Shown here in pieces: positions 36,739 to 47,785 of a stretch of DNA of 64,000 nucleotides. The translations under genes and the position numbers were made by a program. The stretch is from Romanomermis culicivorax (taxonomy: Eukaryota > Nematoda > Enoplea > Mermithida > Mermithidae): positions 186,001 through 250,000 of the forward strand of contig CAWUHX010000333.1 in assembly GCA_963922205.1 (NCBI GenBank). The letters are read 5' to 3'. Numbering within the stretch: the first letter of the stretch is position 1; every line of letters starts with the position of its first letter. The notes under the pieces were generated by a model. The model saw only the letters and a program-made list of their open reading frames with translations. It did no database searches and was not told where the DNA came from.

Positions 36739-37017
36739 ATGCAAAACTTTTATACCTTTTTACAAACTTACAGCTTCAATCTTTCCATTATACCATTCCA
36801 AAAATATGGTACAAGCTATGGGTTACAAAGTCACACACTGGCTCGACAAATTTTCCCAACTACTTCAAATTATTTTATAGAGGCGTATGAGGATGCTGCC
36901 AGTAGAGGATATGGTTATTTATTAATAGATCTTACACAGACATGTCCTGAAAAATATCGACTTAGATCTAACACATTTCCTCACAATAATCAAATCATTT
37001 TATATACAGCTAAATAA
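36739..37017 (+). CDS. Conserved small Polinton protein (LIDLTQTCPEKYRLRSN motif)
   Basis: 92 codons. The C-terminal half has GYGYLLIDLTQTCPEKYRLR followed by NTFPH, a pattern I associate with a short protein divergently adjacent to polymerase B in invertebrate Polintons. Function unknown. The frame is intact, one of the few in this copy. It is transcribed away from the polymerase gene, so the junction near 36720-36740 would be the divergent promoter if the polymerase were complete. Confidence 0.7.
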   Translation: MQNFYTFLQTYSFNLSIIPFQKYGTSYGLQSHTLARQIFPTTSNYFIEAYEDAASRGYGYLLIDLTQTCPEKYRLRSNTFPHNNQIILYTAK

Positions 37018-37328
37018 TTGATCATTTTTACAAAAAACTTTTTACGAGTTAGTGGGATCTTATTATTTATCGATATATTATACAGTAAATACACTTTTTT
37101 AATAGTCTTACTGTAATTCTTTTTATATCTCTTTTTATTGTATGGGTACAATATCCTTTTCACTTTTATGAAAATGAAGAAACTGTAAATGTTACGGATT
37201 TTTCAATACCAAATACAAAAAATGGTACAGATCGGGAATATTTATGGGAAAATTATAAATTACATATAACACCCTTAGTACGTTTTGTAGAAAAAATTTT
37301 ACAATGTCCTCAGAATGATGGTCAATTT

Positions 37329-37616
37329 ATGCAATTACGAGCATGTTTGAAAATATATATTTTCAATCCTACTGTATTTTCTTGCTGCAGCCGTACCAGT
37401 AAATTTCAAAACTTGTACATCAAAGGTACTAGGTTACCAAATAATGATACTGTAGATTTATTATGTAGTCAGCAGAAAAACATTTTACAGTACATCAGTT
37501 TAGTTGAAATTTTAGAAGAGGTTGGTCCTTTTTCTATAATTTGTTTGCTTGTTTTATGTCAATTACAATGTCCACTGCATTTGAAGTTTTTGTCAGAATG
37601 GTGCAAAATAAAGTAA
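37329..37616 (+). pseudogene. Unrecognised Polinton ORF A
   Basis: The same frame is open upstream to about 37140 without an ATG, so the full length may be ~155 codons. It contains NYKLHITPLVRFVEKILQ, a Cys-rich spot (FSCCSR) and a hydrophobic C-terminal stretch. I do not recognise a family. It lies where cargo or accessory genes vary among Polintons. Confidence 0.45.
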
Positions 37617-37715
37617 AAGGTAAAAAAATTTATATCTATTTCACCTATCTACTTATTAAATTATAATATTTTTTTTATTTGAGGTAAAATACTAACCAAC
37701 AAACAGAAACACGAG

Positions 37716-37922
37716 ATGGCTGATTTGTTTTGGACTCCTTGCTCACCCAAAGCCAAGACTTTTCACAAAGACACAGCTAAGGCATGCAATCTTTTACATC
37801 ATGAAGTTGGTTTACCTATGCAATGTAAAGAAGTTACACAGTTTTGGTATTTTGCTAGATTATTACTAATGGAATTGGATACGATCGAACCTTGCTCTAT
37901 TTTTGTAAAAGATCTTTTTTAA
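37716..37922 (+). CDS. Unrecognised Polinton ORF B
   Basis: 68 codons beginning MADLFWTPCSPKAKTFHKD, with LLHHEVGLPMQ later. Preceded by an intron-like stretch containing a TTTTATTTGAG acceptor-like end, so it may be an exon of ORF A. Family unknown. Confidence 0.4.
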   Translation: MADLFWTPCSPKAKTFHKDTAKACNLLHHEVGLPMQCKEVTQFWYFARLLLMELDTIEPCSIFVKDLF

Positions 37923-38169
37923 AGCTAGATACAAGTCATAAATTGTTTTTTATGAATATGAATAATTCATGTGCTTTTTCTCGATGTGAAGAGTTGAATG
38001 TTATTATACAAAATGAAGCTTTATTACTATGTTAATGTAGTACATTAGCTGTTTCAATGTTCATTTAACATTTGGTCATTATTGTAATATTTTTCTGTAC
38101 TGTACAGGAGTCTAGATTAAAGAAACATATTCACGAGCTCAATGTGTTGAAAATTCAAACTGTATTCAA

Positions 38170-38452
38170 AGACATCTTTTTCTCCAATGTTCTTCCCCAA
38201 ATCTGATCTATTGTATATGTGAAATCTGTTTAAACATATTGAACGGTAATATTCATATCATTTCTAAGTTAAAAAAGAAATTAGCAAAACATAAATTATT
38301 GCTTAGAGAGCTACAAGACACGAAAAAACAAGAAAAAAGATTTACCTAATAAATGCGCAAGAATTGTTCAAAGTGGTGGAGCATTTTTACCCCTAGTATT
38401 ACCTGCTTTATTATCTACACCAGCCTTTTTTGTTACAGAGAAATTATTATAG
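38170..38452 (+). pseudogene. Small conserved Polinton protein with QSGG motif
   Basis: Broken. It shows a Cys-rich CICEICLNIL-like start (~38215-38240), a Lys-rich helix (KLKKKLAKHKLLLRELQ), then NKCARIVQSGGAFLPLVLPA and a hydrophobic tail. The basic helix plus QxGG plus hydrophobic tail arrangement recurs in Polintons just upstream of the next gene. Role unknown. A stop and frame change separate the helix from the QSGG part. Confidence 0.6.
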
Positions 38453-38453
38453 A

Positions 38454-39195
38454 ATGAAATTCGCAAGTAGATTTACTCTTATCCCTCATGAGGTTCTGAA
38501 TAAGTTGAATAACTCGCATGCTTCTTCTTCTTTGACTGGAAATGAAAAGACAGGTATAGCTAAACAAGTTGACATGCATCATAACCAATTGGAGCACATT
38601 TTGAAGGATAATACATTAACAGCCAAAGAACAATATGAAAACCTTCTACTACGGTTATTAATGATGATGAAAATAAAATTGATGGTACTAATTTGAAACA
38701 AAAAGAAAAAAATTGGTTGATTGATGAAAAGTTACTCAACGGTATTCCTAAACAACGTAAACACTCAGCATCATTATTATTGGAACATGTGCGACATAAC
38801 CATAGTAAAAATGTTAATAAGCAAGGAGAAGTATTAATTGATGGAAAATTAATCAAAGGATACATTTTATTGATTTATTACATGATTTGTCACATAAACC
38901 TTCAAAAATTATGCAACCTTTTCGAGTAGCCCAATTCGCTAATGCTTTGAGAAAACATAATGTACCCTTAGAGGCTATAGGAAATCCTTTACGTAAAATG
39001 TTATTCACTGTACCTCGGAAACTCTCCAACCATACACCTCCAGAAGAATCAGATGATCAAGCAGGCAGTAGTCTCAAGCACTTGAATAGATCACTCATGA
39101 AAGGTATTGATTTATTTTCAAGTGGTGAAGAAGAAGATATCAAAGGTGATTCATTCTTGAATAAAGAAAACTCGAGAGAAAAGAAGATACGGTGA
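38454..39195 (+). pseudogene. Conserved Polinton protein upstream of integrase, frame-broken
   Basis: Three overlapping frames. It starts MKFASRFTLIPHEVLNKL, then in the next frame LLNGIPKQRKHSASLLLEHVR with QGEVLIDGKLIKG, and in a third frame PSKIMQPFRVAQFANALRKHNVPLEAIGNP. The same succession (start like KMVLIP, a helix with LL.H......W..KGE...G, then a Pro-rich tail) is a widespread Polinton protein of unknown function. Two frameshifts near 38690 and 38880. Confidence 0.65.
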
Positions 39196-39199
39196 AAAG

Positions 39200-40329
39200 C
39201 TAGAACACTTAGATGGTATACTTCTTTGTACTAGAACGATGAACACCTTACTTTCGAAATTGTACAAAAATTTACATGGAAATCCTATAGCTTTTTCTAG
39301 TATTGAAAAATTATATGTTGAGGCTAAAAAACACTATAAAACAATTAAGCGTAAAAGTGTTAAAGATTGGCTCTCCAAACAAGATAGTTACACTTTACAT
39401 AAACTAGTCAACAAAAAGTTTTCACATAACTGTATTTATGTTACAGCTATGGATCAATAATGGGAAATTGATATGGCCGACATGTTTTCTTTAGCAGATT
39501 TTAACCATGGATATAAATTTATGTTTACGTGTATAGATGAGTTGAGTAAATACGCATGGGTTGAACCATTGAAATCAAAACATGCAAAGAATGTATGCGA
39601 TGCTTTTCAAAAAAATTCAAAAGGAGGTCGAAATCCCTGGAGAGTGCGCAGCGATAAAGGAAAAGAATTGGTCAACAAAGATTTCCAAAAATTATCAAAA
39701 ACTAATGATATACATTTTTTACTTCCCAGAATGAAGACATGAAATGTTCAATAGTGAAGACATTAAATAATGAAGACATTAAATGTTCAATAGTTGTTCA
39801 ACACTTATAAATGGATTGATATTTTACCCTCAGTTGTTTCAAACTATAATCATAGATCAATTAATGAAAAGCCTATAAATGTGAATTATTCTAACAAAAA
39901 AATTATATGGCAAAGACTCTGCCCCAAAAGCTTATACACTAGAAATCTAAGATCCATATAGGAAATTATGTGTGAATTAGTAAGCATAGAGGCATGTTCG
40001 ACAAAGGTTATTTACCTCCATGGAGTGAAGAAGTTTTTAGAGTAAAACATATTGTGAAGACTATAAATCATATACTTTATAGAATTCAAGATTTGGAATG
40101 CAAGGATATAGAAGGGCGTTTTTATGAAAAAGAGCTACAGAAAATTGATTTTAACCCTAATATCAAAGAATACAAAATTGAACAGGTTTTAAAAACTAAA
40201 CGCTTACCAGATAATCAGAATAGAGTACTTGTGAAGTGGTGGGGTTATCCTGAAAAATTCAACAGCTGGATTTTAGAAGAAGATATACAAAACAAGAATG
40301 ACAATGATGATTATGATGAACAACTTTGA
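39200..40329 (+). pseudogene. int: Polinton 1 integrase with C-terminal chromodomain
   Basis: Retroviral-type integrase. An N-terminal zinc-finger-like part is present, then the core: Asp in WEIDMADM (39470), second Asp in VRSDKGKELVN (39650). The block normally carrying the catalytic glutamate and RFNRTLK is missing; its place (39735-39800) is filled by repeats of GAAGACATTAAATGTTCAATAG. Core homology resumes with YKWIDILPSVVSNYNHRSI. The C-terminal SH3-like part has FDKGYLPPWSEEVF, and a chromodomain follows with YKIEQVLKTKR and [18 protein letters not shown]. Stops at 39458 and 39740. Inactive. Confidence 0.88.
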
Positions 40330-40717
40330 ACTGGCATACTATGTTCAAGAATATGCAATTTTATCAAGAATTTCTCTAGGAGTTTTTGCTTGTGATACAT
40401 TGCCGGAGATAGTTAAAAGACCTGCTGCTTTAATTGCAAACACTGATACATCTTTTCAAGAAGGTAGTCATTGGATACCTATGTATTTTGATAATGATAA
40501 CTCTGTATATAATTTTGATTCCTATAGTTCACCACCAGTTATTCCTGCTTTTATAAACTATATTAACAAGAATGCTACAGTAAGACACACAAATAAGAAA
40601 CACCTACAAAATTTTAAAGCAGAGTTTGTGGTATATATACTTTGTATTTTTTGTATTATAAAGTGGCACATGTTCCTGTTTAAAAATTGTTTAACAATGT
40701 TTAAAAATTTTTGGTAA
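40298..40717 (+). pseudogene. pro: Polinton 1 adenain-like cysteine protease
   Basis: Maturation protease of the capsid proteins. It shows GVFACDTLP near the start, the catalytic histidine in [10 protein letters not shown], the aspartate-containing [10 protein letters not shown], and then the HLQNF segment. The catalytic cysteine (VCG.Y pattern) is encoded in a different frame near 40627, so a single-base shift around 40615-40625 separates it from the histidine half. Confidence 0.8.
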
Positions 40718-40981
40718 TACAAATTTCGCTTACAATGATAAGTTAATTTGTAAGTTTTTTTATTGTAAATTTTCTGTAAAAGATGGATTATGAAATAAAT
40801 TATGTACGCGTTTGTAAAAATTAACCCCTCCTTCTTTATGTATTGTTGTTTAATTTTATTACTTTACTAGCTCCACCTCTTTTATGTTTTTTTGTATAAT
40901 TTTATTGGTTACTTTACTAGCTCGGTTTTTTATAGAATTTATAATTAATTATCTAATTGTTAAATAATGATTTTTTATTTT

Positions 40982-41257
40982 GAAATGGATAGTAGTAATA
41001 GCACTCCTTCGGAATCATCTCGCTTCAGTGTTTGGAATTTTTTTGGAAAAAATTTACCTCGAAACGAAGTAGTGTTCTTTAGTCAGGTCATACTAATATA
41101 TATTGTAGTCATTACAGATATTATAAATTTATCTCTATACAATAATGATACACAGTTGTGGGTTGGTTTATTGTGCACTTTTTGTTGTAGGTTGGTTTAT
41201 TGTGCATATTTATTACCTAGCCCTGTACCCGGATATTACCGTCACCTAACTCCTTGA
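40982..41257 (+). pseudogene. Small conserved Polinton membrane protein
   Basis: Starts MDSSNSTPSESSRFSVWNFF, then PRNEVVFFSQVILIYIVVIT, a clear membrane segment, NLSL, and a second hydrophobic stretch with LWVGLL. The end LLPSP is reached only after an insertion: GGTTGGTTTATTGTGCA is duplicated near 41160 and 41192. A protein with this pattern precedes the penton gene in many Polintons. Confidence 0.65.
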
Positions 41258-41290
41258 AGACAATACCTACAACAGCTAACATTATAAATA

Positions 41291-42214
41291 TTGACAACAT
41301 TGGAAGATCAGTTTTATGTCACTTTACCTAGTAAAAGCCAATATGGAAACACACCCTCAGATTTTTCAGCCCATGTACCCTACCCTTTAAAACTAGATGG
41401 GAATTGGGAGGTAGGGTTAAGTGAAATATTATATCTATACAGCTGGGCAACAATTTCCAATCATGGTGGAGATAATGTAATAACGTTAATTATGGATAGT
41501 GTTAGTAATAAGGTTGAACCTATTAAAGAAATTAAAATTATAGTTTTTGAAAAACATTACTTTACGGTATCTGAATTAATTGATGAGCTGAATGCAAAAA
41601 ATTGGAGCAGCCAGTGCAGGAACTGACATTGAAATCATGTTTCCATATGATAAACATGGTCGAGGTTTGGTTAATTTGAAAATAAAAAGTGGTACAAGTT
41701 TGCGTAAAATCCATATAAGCAACCATTTAGTGGAACTTCTAGGCTTTAGCGCTACCAATACTGCTGCAGATGCAACTGCTGATGATTTTTTGAATAGAGG
41801 TGTGAATATTAACTTATATACTGTTGGAGAAAAACCACAAAAATTCAATGCACATATTCCACCATCAGAATCTGTTTTTCTTGCTGATCCTGGAAATAAA
41901 CATTTATATAGATTAGGAATTAACCACCAAATTTAAACGATTTACAGATTTTTTATGTTTACTGTAATATTATTGAAAATTAAATTGTTGGAAATACTTT
42001 AGCACCACTTTTATGTATAGTAAATGTGCAGAGAAAATACAAAGATATTGTAAGTCGATTATTTGAAACACTTCACTATATACCCATTCAATTAAACAAA
42101 ATTCTGGTACTCAAAATTAATATAAAAATCAGTATAAATGAATTTATACCATTCCAATTTGGGAATGTTATAATTGAATTACATTTCCGGGGACGTACTC
42201 CTTCATTCCTATAA
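41291..42214 (+). pseudogene. Polinton 1 minor capsid (penton) protein
   Basis: Start region FYVTLPSKSQYGNTPSDFSA and DGNWEVGLSEILYLYS are typical of the Polinton/adintovirus penton. Middle: GRGLVNLKIKSG and LVELLGFS. The C-terminus LHYIPI...INEFIPFQFGNVIIELHFR lies in a separate frame after a gap (41937-42025). Frame changes near 41600 and in that gap. The paralogous remnant at 55007-55407 shows the same first half. Confidence 0.82.
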
Positions 42215-42389
42215 TAATAGTATCAAATTTTCACTAGCATTCATTCATTCATATGCATTTGGACAACGTTGTCATTAGGTTGAATTTTCGCAAACGCTCT
42301 CAATTTATTTATTCACTTGTTCATTTTGATTTACTAAGCAAGATATGCATACAGTATTTATTCCCAAAACCACTGGGTCAATATTTATC

Positions 42390-42716
42390 AACATAGCATT
42401 CAAGATAATCAGTTCCAATTACGTGGTACCTTAGAAGGCTCCAGAGCAGCATATTCATTTTATTATAGACATCAGGGAGCAGCAGTTGGTAATTTTTTCA
42501 AGAGTTTGTGGTGTCTAGCTATGCCTTTGTTAAAGTCTGCAGGAAAGCATGCACTTGCTGCAGGTGATGTGGTAGAGGGTCGTTCTTTTAAAGAAAGTGT
42601 TGCTGAGCATGGAGGAGATGCAGCAGACATATTACATGAGACGGGTGACTGCATTCAGAAAGGAAAAGATGTAGGGAAGCATAAACATATAAATTCTACG
42701 GTACATATAAAGAGCA
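42390..42716 (+). pseudogene. Polinton 1 pX-like core protein
   Basis: A small hydrophobic/basic protein: YSFYYRHQGAAVGNFFKSLW, then AMPLLKSAGKHALAAGDVVE and RSFKESVAE. The succession of a Tyr/Gly-rich start, G.F...F....P.LK...K.A...G..V..G..FK.S is shared with the adenovirus pX-like proteins of Polintons. The start codon is unclear. Confidence 0.65.
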
Positions 42717-42731
42717 ATAAAAATTTGAATA

Positions 42732-44234
42732 ATGTCATCATCATCATCATCATCAGCATCAAAAACAACATACATTCCTCATTCTTAAAAAAGACTCCAC
42801 GTATAGTAGTTGGTTTCAAGGATATCTATTCAAAATTAGTAAATTTATTGATGCTGCATCCTCTTCTAGTAGTAAAACTGAACTAGATTTATTTACTGTA
42901 CCTCCAGCACAGGTCAATATTGATAGAAGTTTTTGGTTGGAAATTCAGCTTCAAAATCCTTGTACTAATGAGGGACCATACAAATTTGTTATTCCACCTA
43001 ATTCATATATGCTAGATTTATCAAAAATTTTTGTATATTTTACTATTCAAATTACGAAAGCTAATGGTGGTGCTTGCAGTTTAACATTGGATACCAGCAC
43101 CAACCCCACCAGTAATGTTGTAGCACCAATTAATTTGATCAACAAAACATTTTTTAAACAAATCAAAATTTATTTAAATGGAAAATTAATATCTCACAGG
43201 TAAGTTTTATAATTAAATGTATGCTCACATGTTTTTTAAAATTTTAACATTGTAACATTTTAGCAGTGATAGATATGCTTACAGAGCTTATTTGGAAACG
43301 GAATTAAACTATAGTGGTGATGCTCAATCAACACACTACACAGCTGGTGGTTATACTTTTGAAAATGAAGATGTTTTTGATATAAAGAACAAAAAGGTGC
43401 TTTGGGAAGAGTGTGAATTTTTAAAAACAGTACTGTCATTGACTTAATGGCCCCCATACGTGCAGATCTATTTATGCAAGAAGGCTTTCTATTGAATCAA
43501 TGTACCTTGAAAATTGATTCATACAGACATAGAGATGATTTTTATTTGCAGAAAATTATATCTACTGACAACGAAGCTTATAAGATCGAAGCTAAAAGCA
43601 TGTCTTTATTTATTAAAAAAATGAAGTTGGCGATAATATTAATCTAGCAATTGAATCTATGTTACAAAGCACTGCTGCAAAATACCCTATTCGAGGCTGT
43701 CATGTTACAAGTCTATACATAACAGCTAGTTGTTGCTCAGCGCCTCCAAACTCGCTGTTCACAAGTCCCTTACCTCATCATCTCCTTGTAGTGCTTGTTG
43801 ATGGTGCAGCTGCTAGGGGTGATTATTATCAAAGCCCCTTCAATTTCAAACAATTTGGGTTAAACAAAATTAAAATAACTAGCAGTACTACAACATTACA
43901 TACTACTCCTTATATGTTAAATTTTAAAGAAAACAAATATTTGTGCACTTTTATACAATTATTTGAAGGTGTAGGGATAGGTACAGATAACAAGGGTAAT
44001 AAAATTACTCAAAATTCTTATACATCACATAATGAACTTTTTGTTTTTGATTTGACTCCTTGTAGTATGGATGGTAATTTTTGGGAACTCTTACGTGAAG
44101 GAACCACCAGTTTACAAATGAATTTTGGCAGGGATATACCTGATGGAAGTATAGAAGCACTTATATATGCAGAATTTGACTCTCTCCCAATGATTGATAA
44201 AAATTGTGAAACTTTTATGGATTATAGTATTTAA
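42732..44234 (+). pseudogene. Polinton 1 major capsid protein
   Basis: Double-jelly-roll capsid protein. It begins with ATG and a serine run, then a one-base shift near 42780 leads to ELDLFTVPPAQVNIDRSFW and LQNPCTNEGPYKFVIPP. A 64-bp intron (43200-43263, GTAAGT...TTTTAG) interrupts it, with the downstream exon starting SSDRYAYRAYLETELNYS. Further frame changes lie near 43425 and 43625 (A7 run). The last part, NKIKITSSTTTLHT...SYTSHNELFVFDLTP, ends at 44234. Order and motifs (LDLFTVPPTQ-like start, ETELNYS, FDLTPC) match the family. Confidence 0.88.
43200..43263 (+). other. Intron in Polinton capsid gene
   Basis: 64 bp, GTAAGT donor after CACAG and TTTTAG acceptor. Joining restores the split serine codon. 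Short size matches host introns. Confidence 0.7.
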
Positions 44235-45166
44235 CTGAGCTATATATCTATATTATGTTCATTTTATTTTTTATAATAATAATAAAAAACATTTATAGTT
44301 TTGTTATTTATACTATCCTTCTCATTACCTATTATTATTTAGAACTAGTCTTTCAATCTATCTCTAATTATAGATGGTTTTCTTTCCTTCCTTTCTTTCT
44401 ACAGTATTCTCAGTAATTATCTCATACCCTTTTTATCCTTTTTATCCTAAGACCTACAGAAAAACTCTATAAAAGACAACAAATCTCAGTATGAACAACA
44501 CTCTACCTTTCATGCGATGATTTTTGCACCTGATCTCTACATCTCATTCACTCATTCATTCATGCACCTCTAATCATTTTACTATAATAACATGTTTTTC
44601 TCATACAGTAACCCTTTTCATTTTCTAACAGATGACACACTAGAACTCTAGAGTAACAATGACTAATATTAGTTGCAATAAAGAAAACTTTATTGTTTTT
44701 AATTTTATTTTATTTTTATAAAACATATTATACAACAGAAAAATATATATACAAATAATACCTGAAAATAAAAAACATTAAGTTTTTAAAAATTTTTGCA
44801 AAAATTTTTACTTACCTAAATTAATATATACAATTATACAATGACGACCACACGACTGTCGTCTCTATTCATAGCCACTAAAATTTTAAAACTTATTTTA
44901 ATTAAAACAAAAATTTTTGTTCCAATATATACTCTATATATATACCATTTTTAGCTGTTTACTAGTAGGTACAAAGTCTATTATTATTAACATTCTTTTT
45001 TCATTTCTTGGTTTTTCTTACTATTTATTTTCCTCACATTGTCAAATCTATATTTATACAGATAAACTATTCTTTTTTATCTTCATAACCTTTCTTAATG
45101 TATAAGAATTTCATAAAATGCTTGAAACCTTCTAGAATATTCTAGAAAACATGATTCAATGATTTA
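44235..45166. other. No gene between capsid gene and microsatellite
   Basis: AT-rich, with stretches of Polinton-like composition but no recognisable frame. An AATAAA occurs shortly after the capsid stop (44279 onward). Confidence 0.4.
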
Positions 45167-45604
45167 CCTACATACATACATACATACATACATACATACA
45201 TACATACATACATACATACATACATACATACATACATACATACATACATACATACATACATACATACATACATACATGCATACATACATACATACATACA
45301 TACATACATACATACATACATACATACATACATACATACATACATACATACATACATACATACATACATACATACATACATACATACATACATACATACA
45401 TACATACATACATACATACATACATACATACATACATACATACATACATACATACATACATACATACATACATACATACATACATACATACATACATACA
45501 TACATACATACATACATACATACATACATACATACATACATACATACATACATACATACATACATACATACATACATACATACATACCTACATACATACA
45601 TACA
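45167..45604. repeat. (TACA)n microsatellite, ~437 bp
   Basis: About 109 units of CATA/TACA, with single interruptions near 45278 (ATGC) and 45588 (ACCT). The long Met-Tyr-Val-Cys and His-Thr-Tyr-Ile frames across it are artefacts of the 4-bp period. Confidence 0.98.
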
Positions 45605-46780
45605 ATGCAAAATTTATTATACAGTAATTAACACCTGTTCTTTGTTACGTTTTAGGAAAGTTAACTATCTCTTTGTTATACCAATTATTCACCATGCAAT
45701 TCTACTATTTCTTCTACTATACATTAACACCTGCCTTTTTGTAACTAGATAGTAAAAATCTGTACCATAGTTTGTTTTAGTACAATTTACTCTGTTCATG
45801 TCTTACCCCTAAATATTAAAGTAAAAAGTCATAACAATTTTTACTCTCATTAGCTATAACTCTATAGAACTAAACCATGTCTTTAAGTATTATAACATCA
45901 AAATTACTAGAAATGCACCAGCGCCGAAGCTACAAGGTGGTCAACGTATTTCTGATCGGTCCCTATCCATTGAACCTTCGCACCGGGGGAGGATGTTCCA
46001 CAGGTGCAAGGCTAATTGCTCATCATCCAGCATGGGGTTTTCAAACATCTGGCATAGGCATTTCATGAAACCCAAAAAAGATTTTGTCCTATCTGGATAC
46101 AACTCCCCGCACTGGCTTTTCCACCAACTTTTGAAATTGATCAATGCCCCCTCCCAAAATGTTGACGCCAGCGCGTCCATGTCAATCATAGCTAAAAATG
46201 ATGTTAAATTAATAATAATAATAATATTTTTCAATGTTCAAATTATATCCTCATAAATTTGAATTTAAAATTTGTTCATAATATCAACCTAGGATATGCC
46301 TCGTAAGTGGCACTCAGAGCTCTGATGAATGCAATGAATATCATTTCCATTTCATTGTAGTCATCGTCATCGAAAAAGCGGTCGTCGAGCAAGAATTAAA
46401 AATGATTTTTCTTCTTCTATTTTTCCTATTTATATCTCTTTTTCCTCATTGAAGCTTTTCCAGTTTTTTCTGCCTTTTTGGTTGAATCTTTTCAGTTTTT
46501 CTTCCCCTTTTTCTTTGAAGCTTCTGGATTGTCCAGGAAACCTATCAAAAATAAGCACCACCTTAATTGTTTTGGTAAAGCACCTCTTGCTACCAGCTTT
46601 TTATGGAACCTTGGACCTTTTCTAGCATTTATAATTGATTTTATGATCTAAATGAGCTTCAGCGGTCTAACGTCTTTATGTTTATTTTGGAAAACAGCCA
46701 GTATACAAAATCAGACATTTACCTGTATAAATCAGTATGTATTATAAGGTGTATCAGTTTCTATACACATCCTATCTTGT
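45605..46780. other. Polinton right interior; one unrecognised minus-strand frame
   Basis: A minus-strand frame at 45941-46192 with ALASTFWEGALINFKSWWK and GFMKCLCQMF has a protein-like composition but no family I recognise; it might be a captured gene fragment. The rest shows nothing. Confidence 0.35.
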
Positions 46781-47000
46781 GTGTATGTCTAGTATCATTT
46801 TTCATGAAAGATGTTTTTGGTCATTTTTTCATGACCTTATAAGTATGAAACTGTAGAAAAGATGTTTCATCACATATAGACTTTTAGAGGTTTTACTCAT
46901 AGAATTGAGCATTACTGACATAAAAGACCATTCTGATTTGGATGATTGTTCAGAAATGCAGGGCTTCCGATTAGCTTTTCTGTATACCTGCAGATAGCCC
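46780..47000 (-). repeat. Partial duplicate of TIR sequence
   Basis: Shares blocks such as GATGTTTCATCACAT, TAGACTTTT and GACCATT with 47220-47280, suggesting that the right TIR carries a diverged tandem duplication, as the left TIR of Polinton 2 does. Confidence 0.55.
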
Positions 47001-47064
47001 ACCTCTCATTTTGGAGCCTGGACTAAATACTTATTTGACAATAAAACAAAATTAATGCATTGAT

Positions 47065-47779
47065 TTATAATTTTTTTCTTCGGCTATGTAAAGTTTTTTT
47101 TGAACTCTCCAAGATCTCCAAATTTTCCTACACCAGACTCCTTATGGTCATTTTCTCCATAAAAGACCTTTTTGGTCACTTTTCCACAGGCAAGCAACTT
47201 TATATACATGCATCCGTACGAATAATGTTTCATCACATTTAGACTTTTTTGAGATTTTACTTATAGAACAGACCATTACTAACAAATCTGACCAATCTGA
47301 CAACTACTGACTGGAATGATCATTCAGGGATAGGACTTCTGACCATATTTACACCTGGTGGTGGCACCCTTTTGTCAAAGGGGGTCCAGGGGTGCAAGTT
47401 TTTGAAAGACTTCCTCTGCCCATGGTGGAAGTCGTTTTTTATACATGCTTTCTTTTTATTTTCTCCCCATTTTTTTTGTTCACTTCAATTTTCCTTTTTC
47501 CATTTTTTGTTCATCATCAATTTTCCTTTTCCACCTACAATAACACGACTATTACCCTAACTCCACTATTAGCATAATCCAAAAATTACCATAATTCTAC
47601 TATTATGGTAACTCCAGAACCTGCATGCTTAAATATATGAACTATAAATCGACAAAAAAATCGACCATATATGCTCACCATATGACCCATAAATTGGCCA
47701 AAAATGACAAATTATAGGTTGTACACCAAAGATAGGGATATGCTTAACCATTTGACCTATACGGTCCAGCCTTACTACT
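47065..47779 (-). repeat. Right terminal inverted repeat of Polinton 1
   Basis: Inverted copy of 33754-34415, including the CTCCAAGATCTCCAAATTTTC inner end and GGTGGCACCCTTTTGTCAAA. Confidence 0.9.
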
Positions 47780-47785
47780 TCTCTT
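47780..47785. repeat. Right 6-bp target-site duplication of Polinton 1
   Basis: TCTCTT, matching 33748-33753. Confidence 0.92.

Larger units (their letters stand above)
33754..47779. mobile_element. Complete, decayed Maverick/Polinton (virus-like) element, 14.0 kb
   Basis: Termini AGTAGTAAGG and CCTTACTACT, ~0.7-kb terminal inverted repeats and a 6-bp duplication define it exactly. Content matches Polintons/adintovirus-like elements: protein-primed-type DNA polymerase B on the minus strand, and on the plus strand a set of small conserved proteins, a retroviral-type integrase with chromodomain, an adenovirus-type protease, penton, a pX-like core protein and the double-jelly-roll major capsid protein. 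Nearly every gene is broken by frameshifts or stops, so this copy is dead. No packaging ATPase with a P-loop was found, and the polymerase N-terminus is missing. Confidence 0.93.

Noticed and set aside
45142-45752. Long frames on both strands rich in Met-Tyr-Val-Cys or His-Thr-Tyr-Ile
   Set aside because: They are produced by the 4-bp TACA microsatellite; a 4-base repeat gives open frames of period four codons in every frame.
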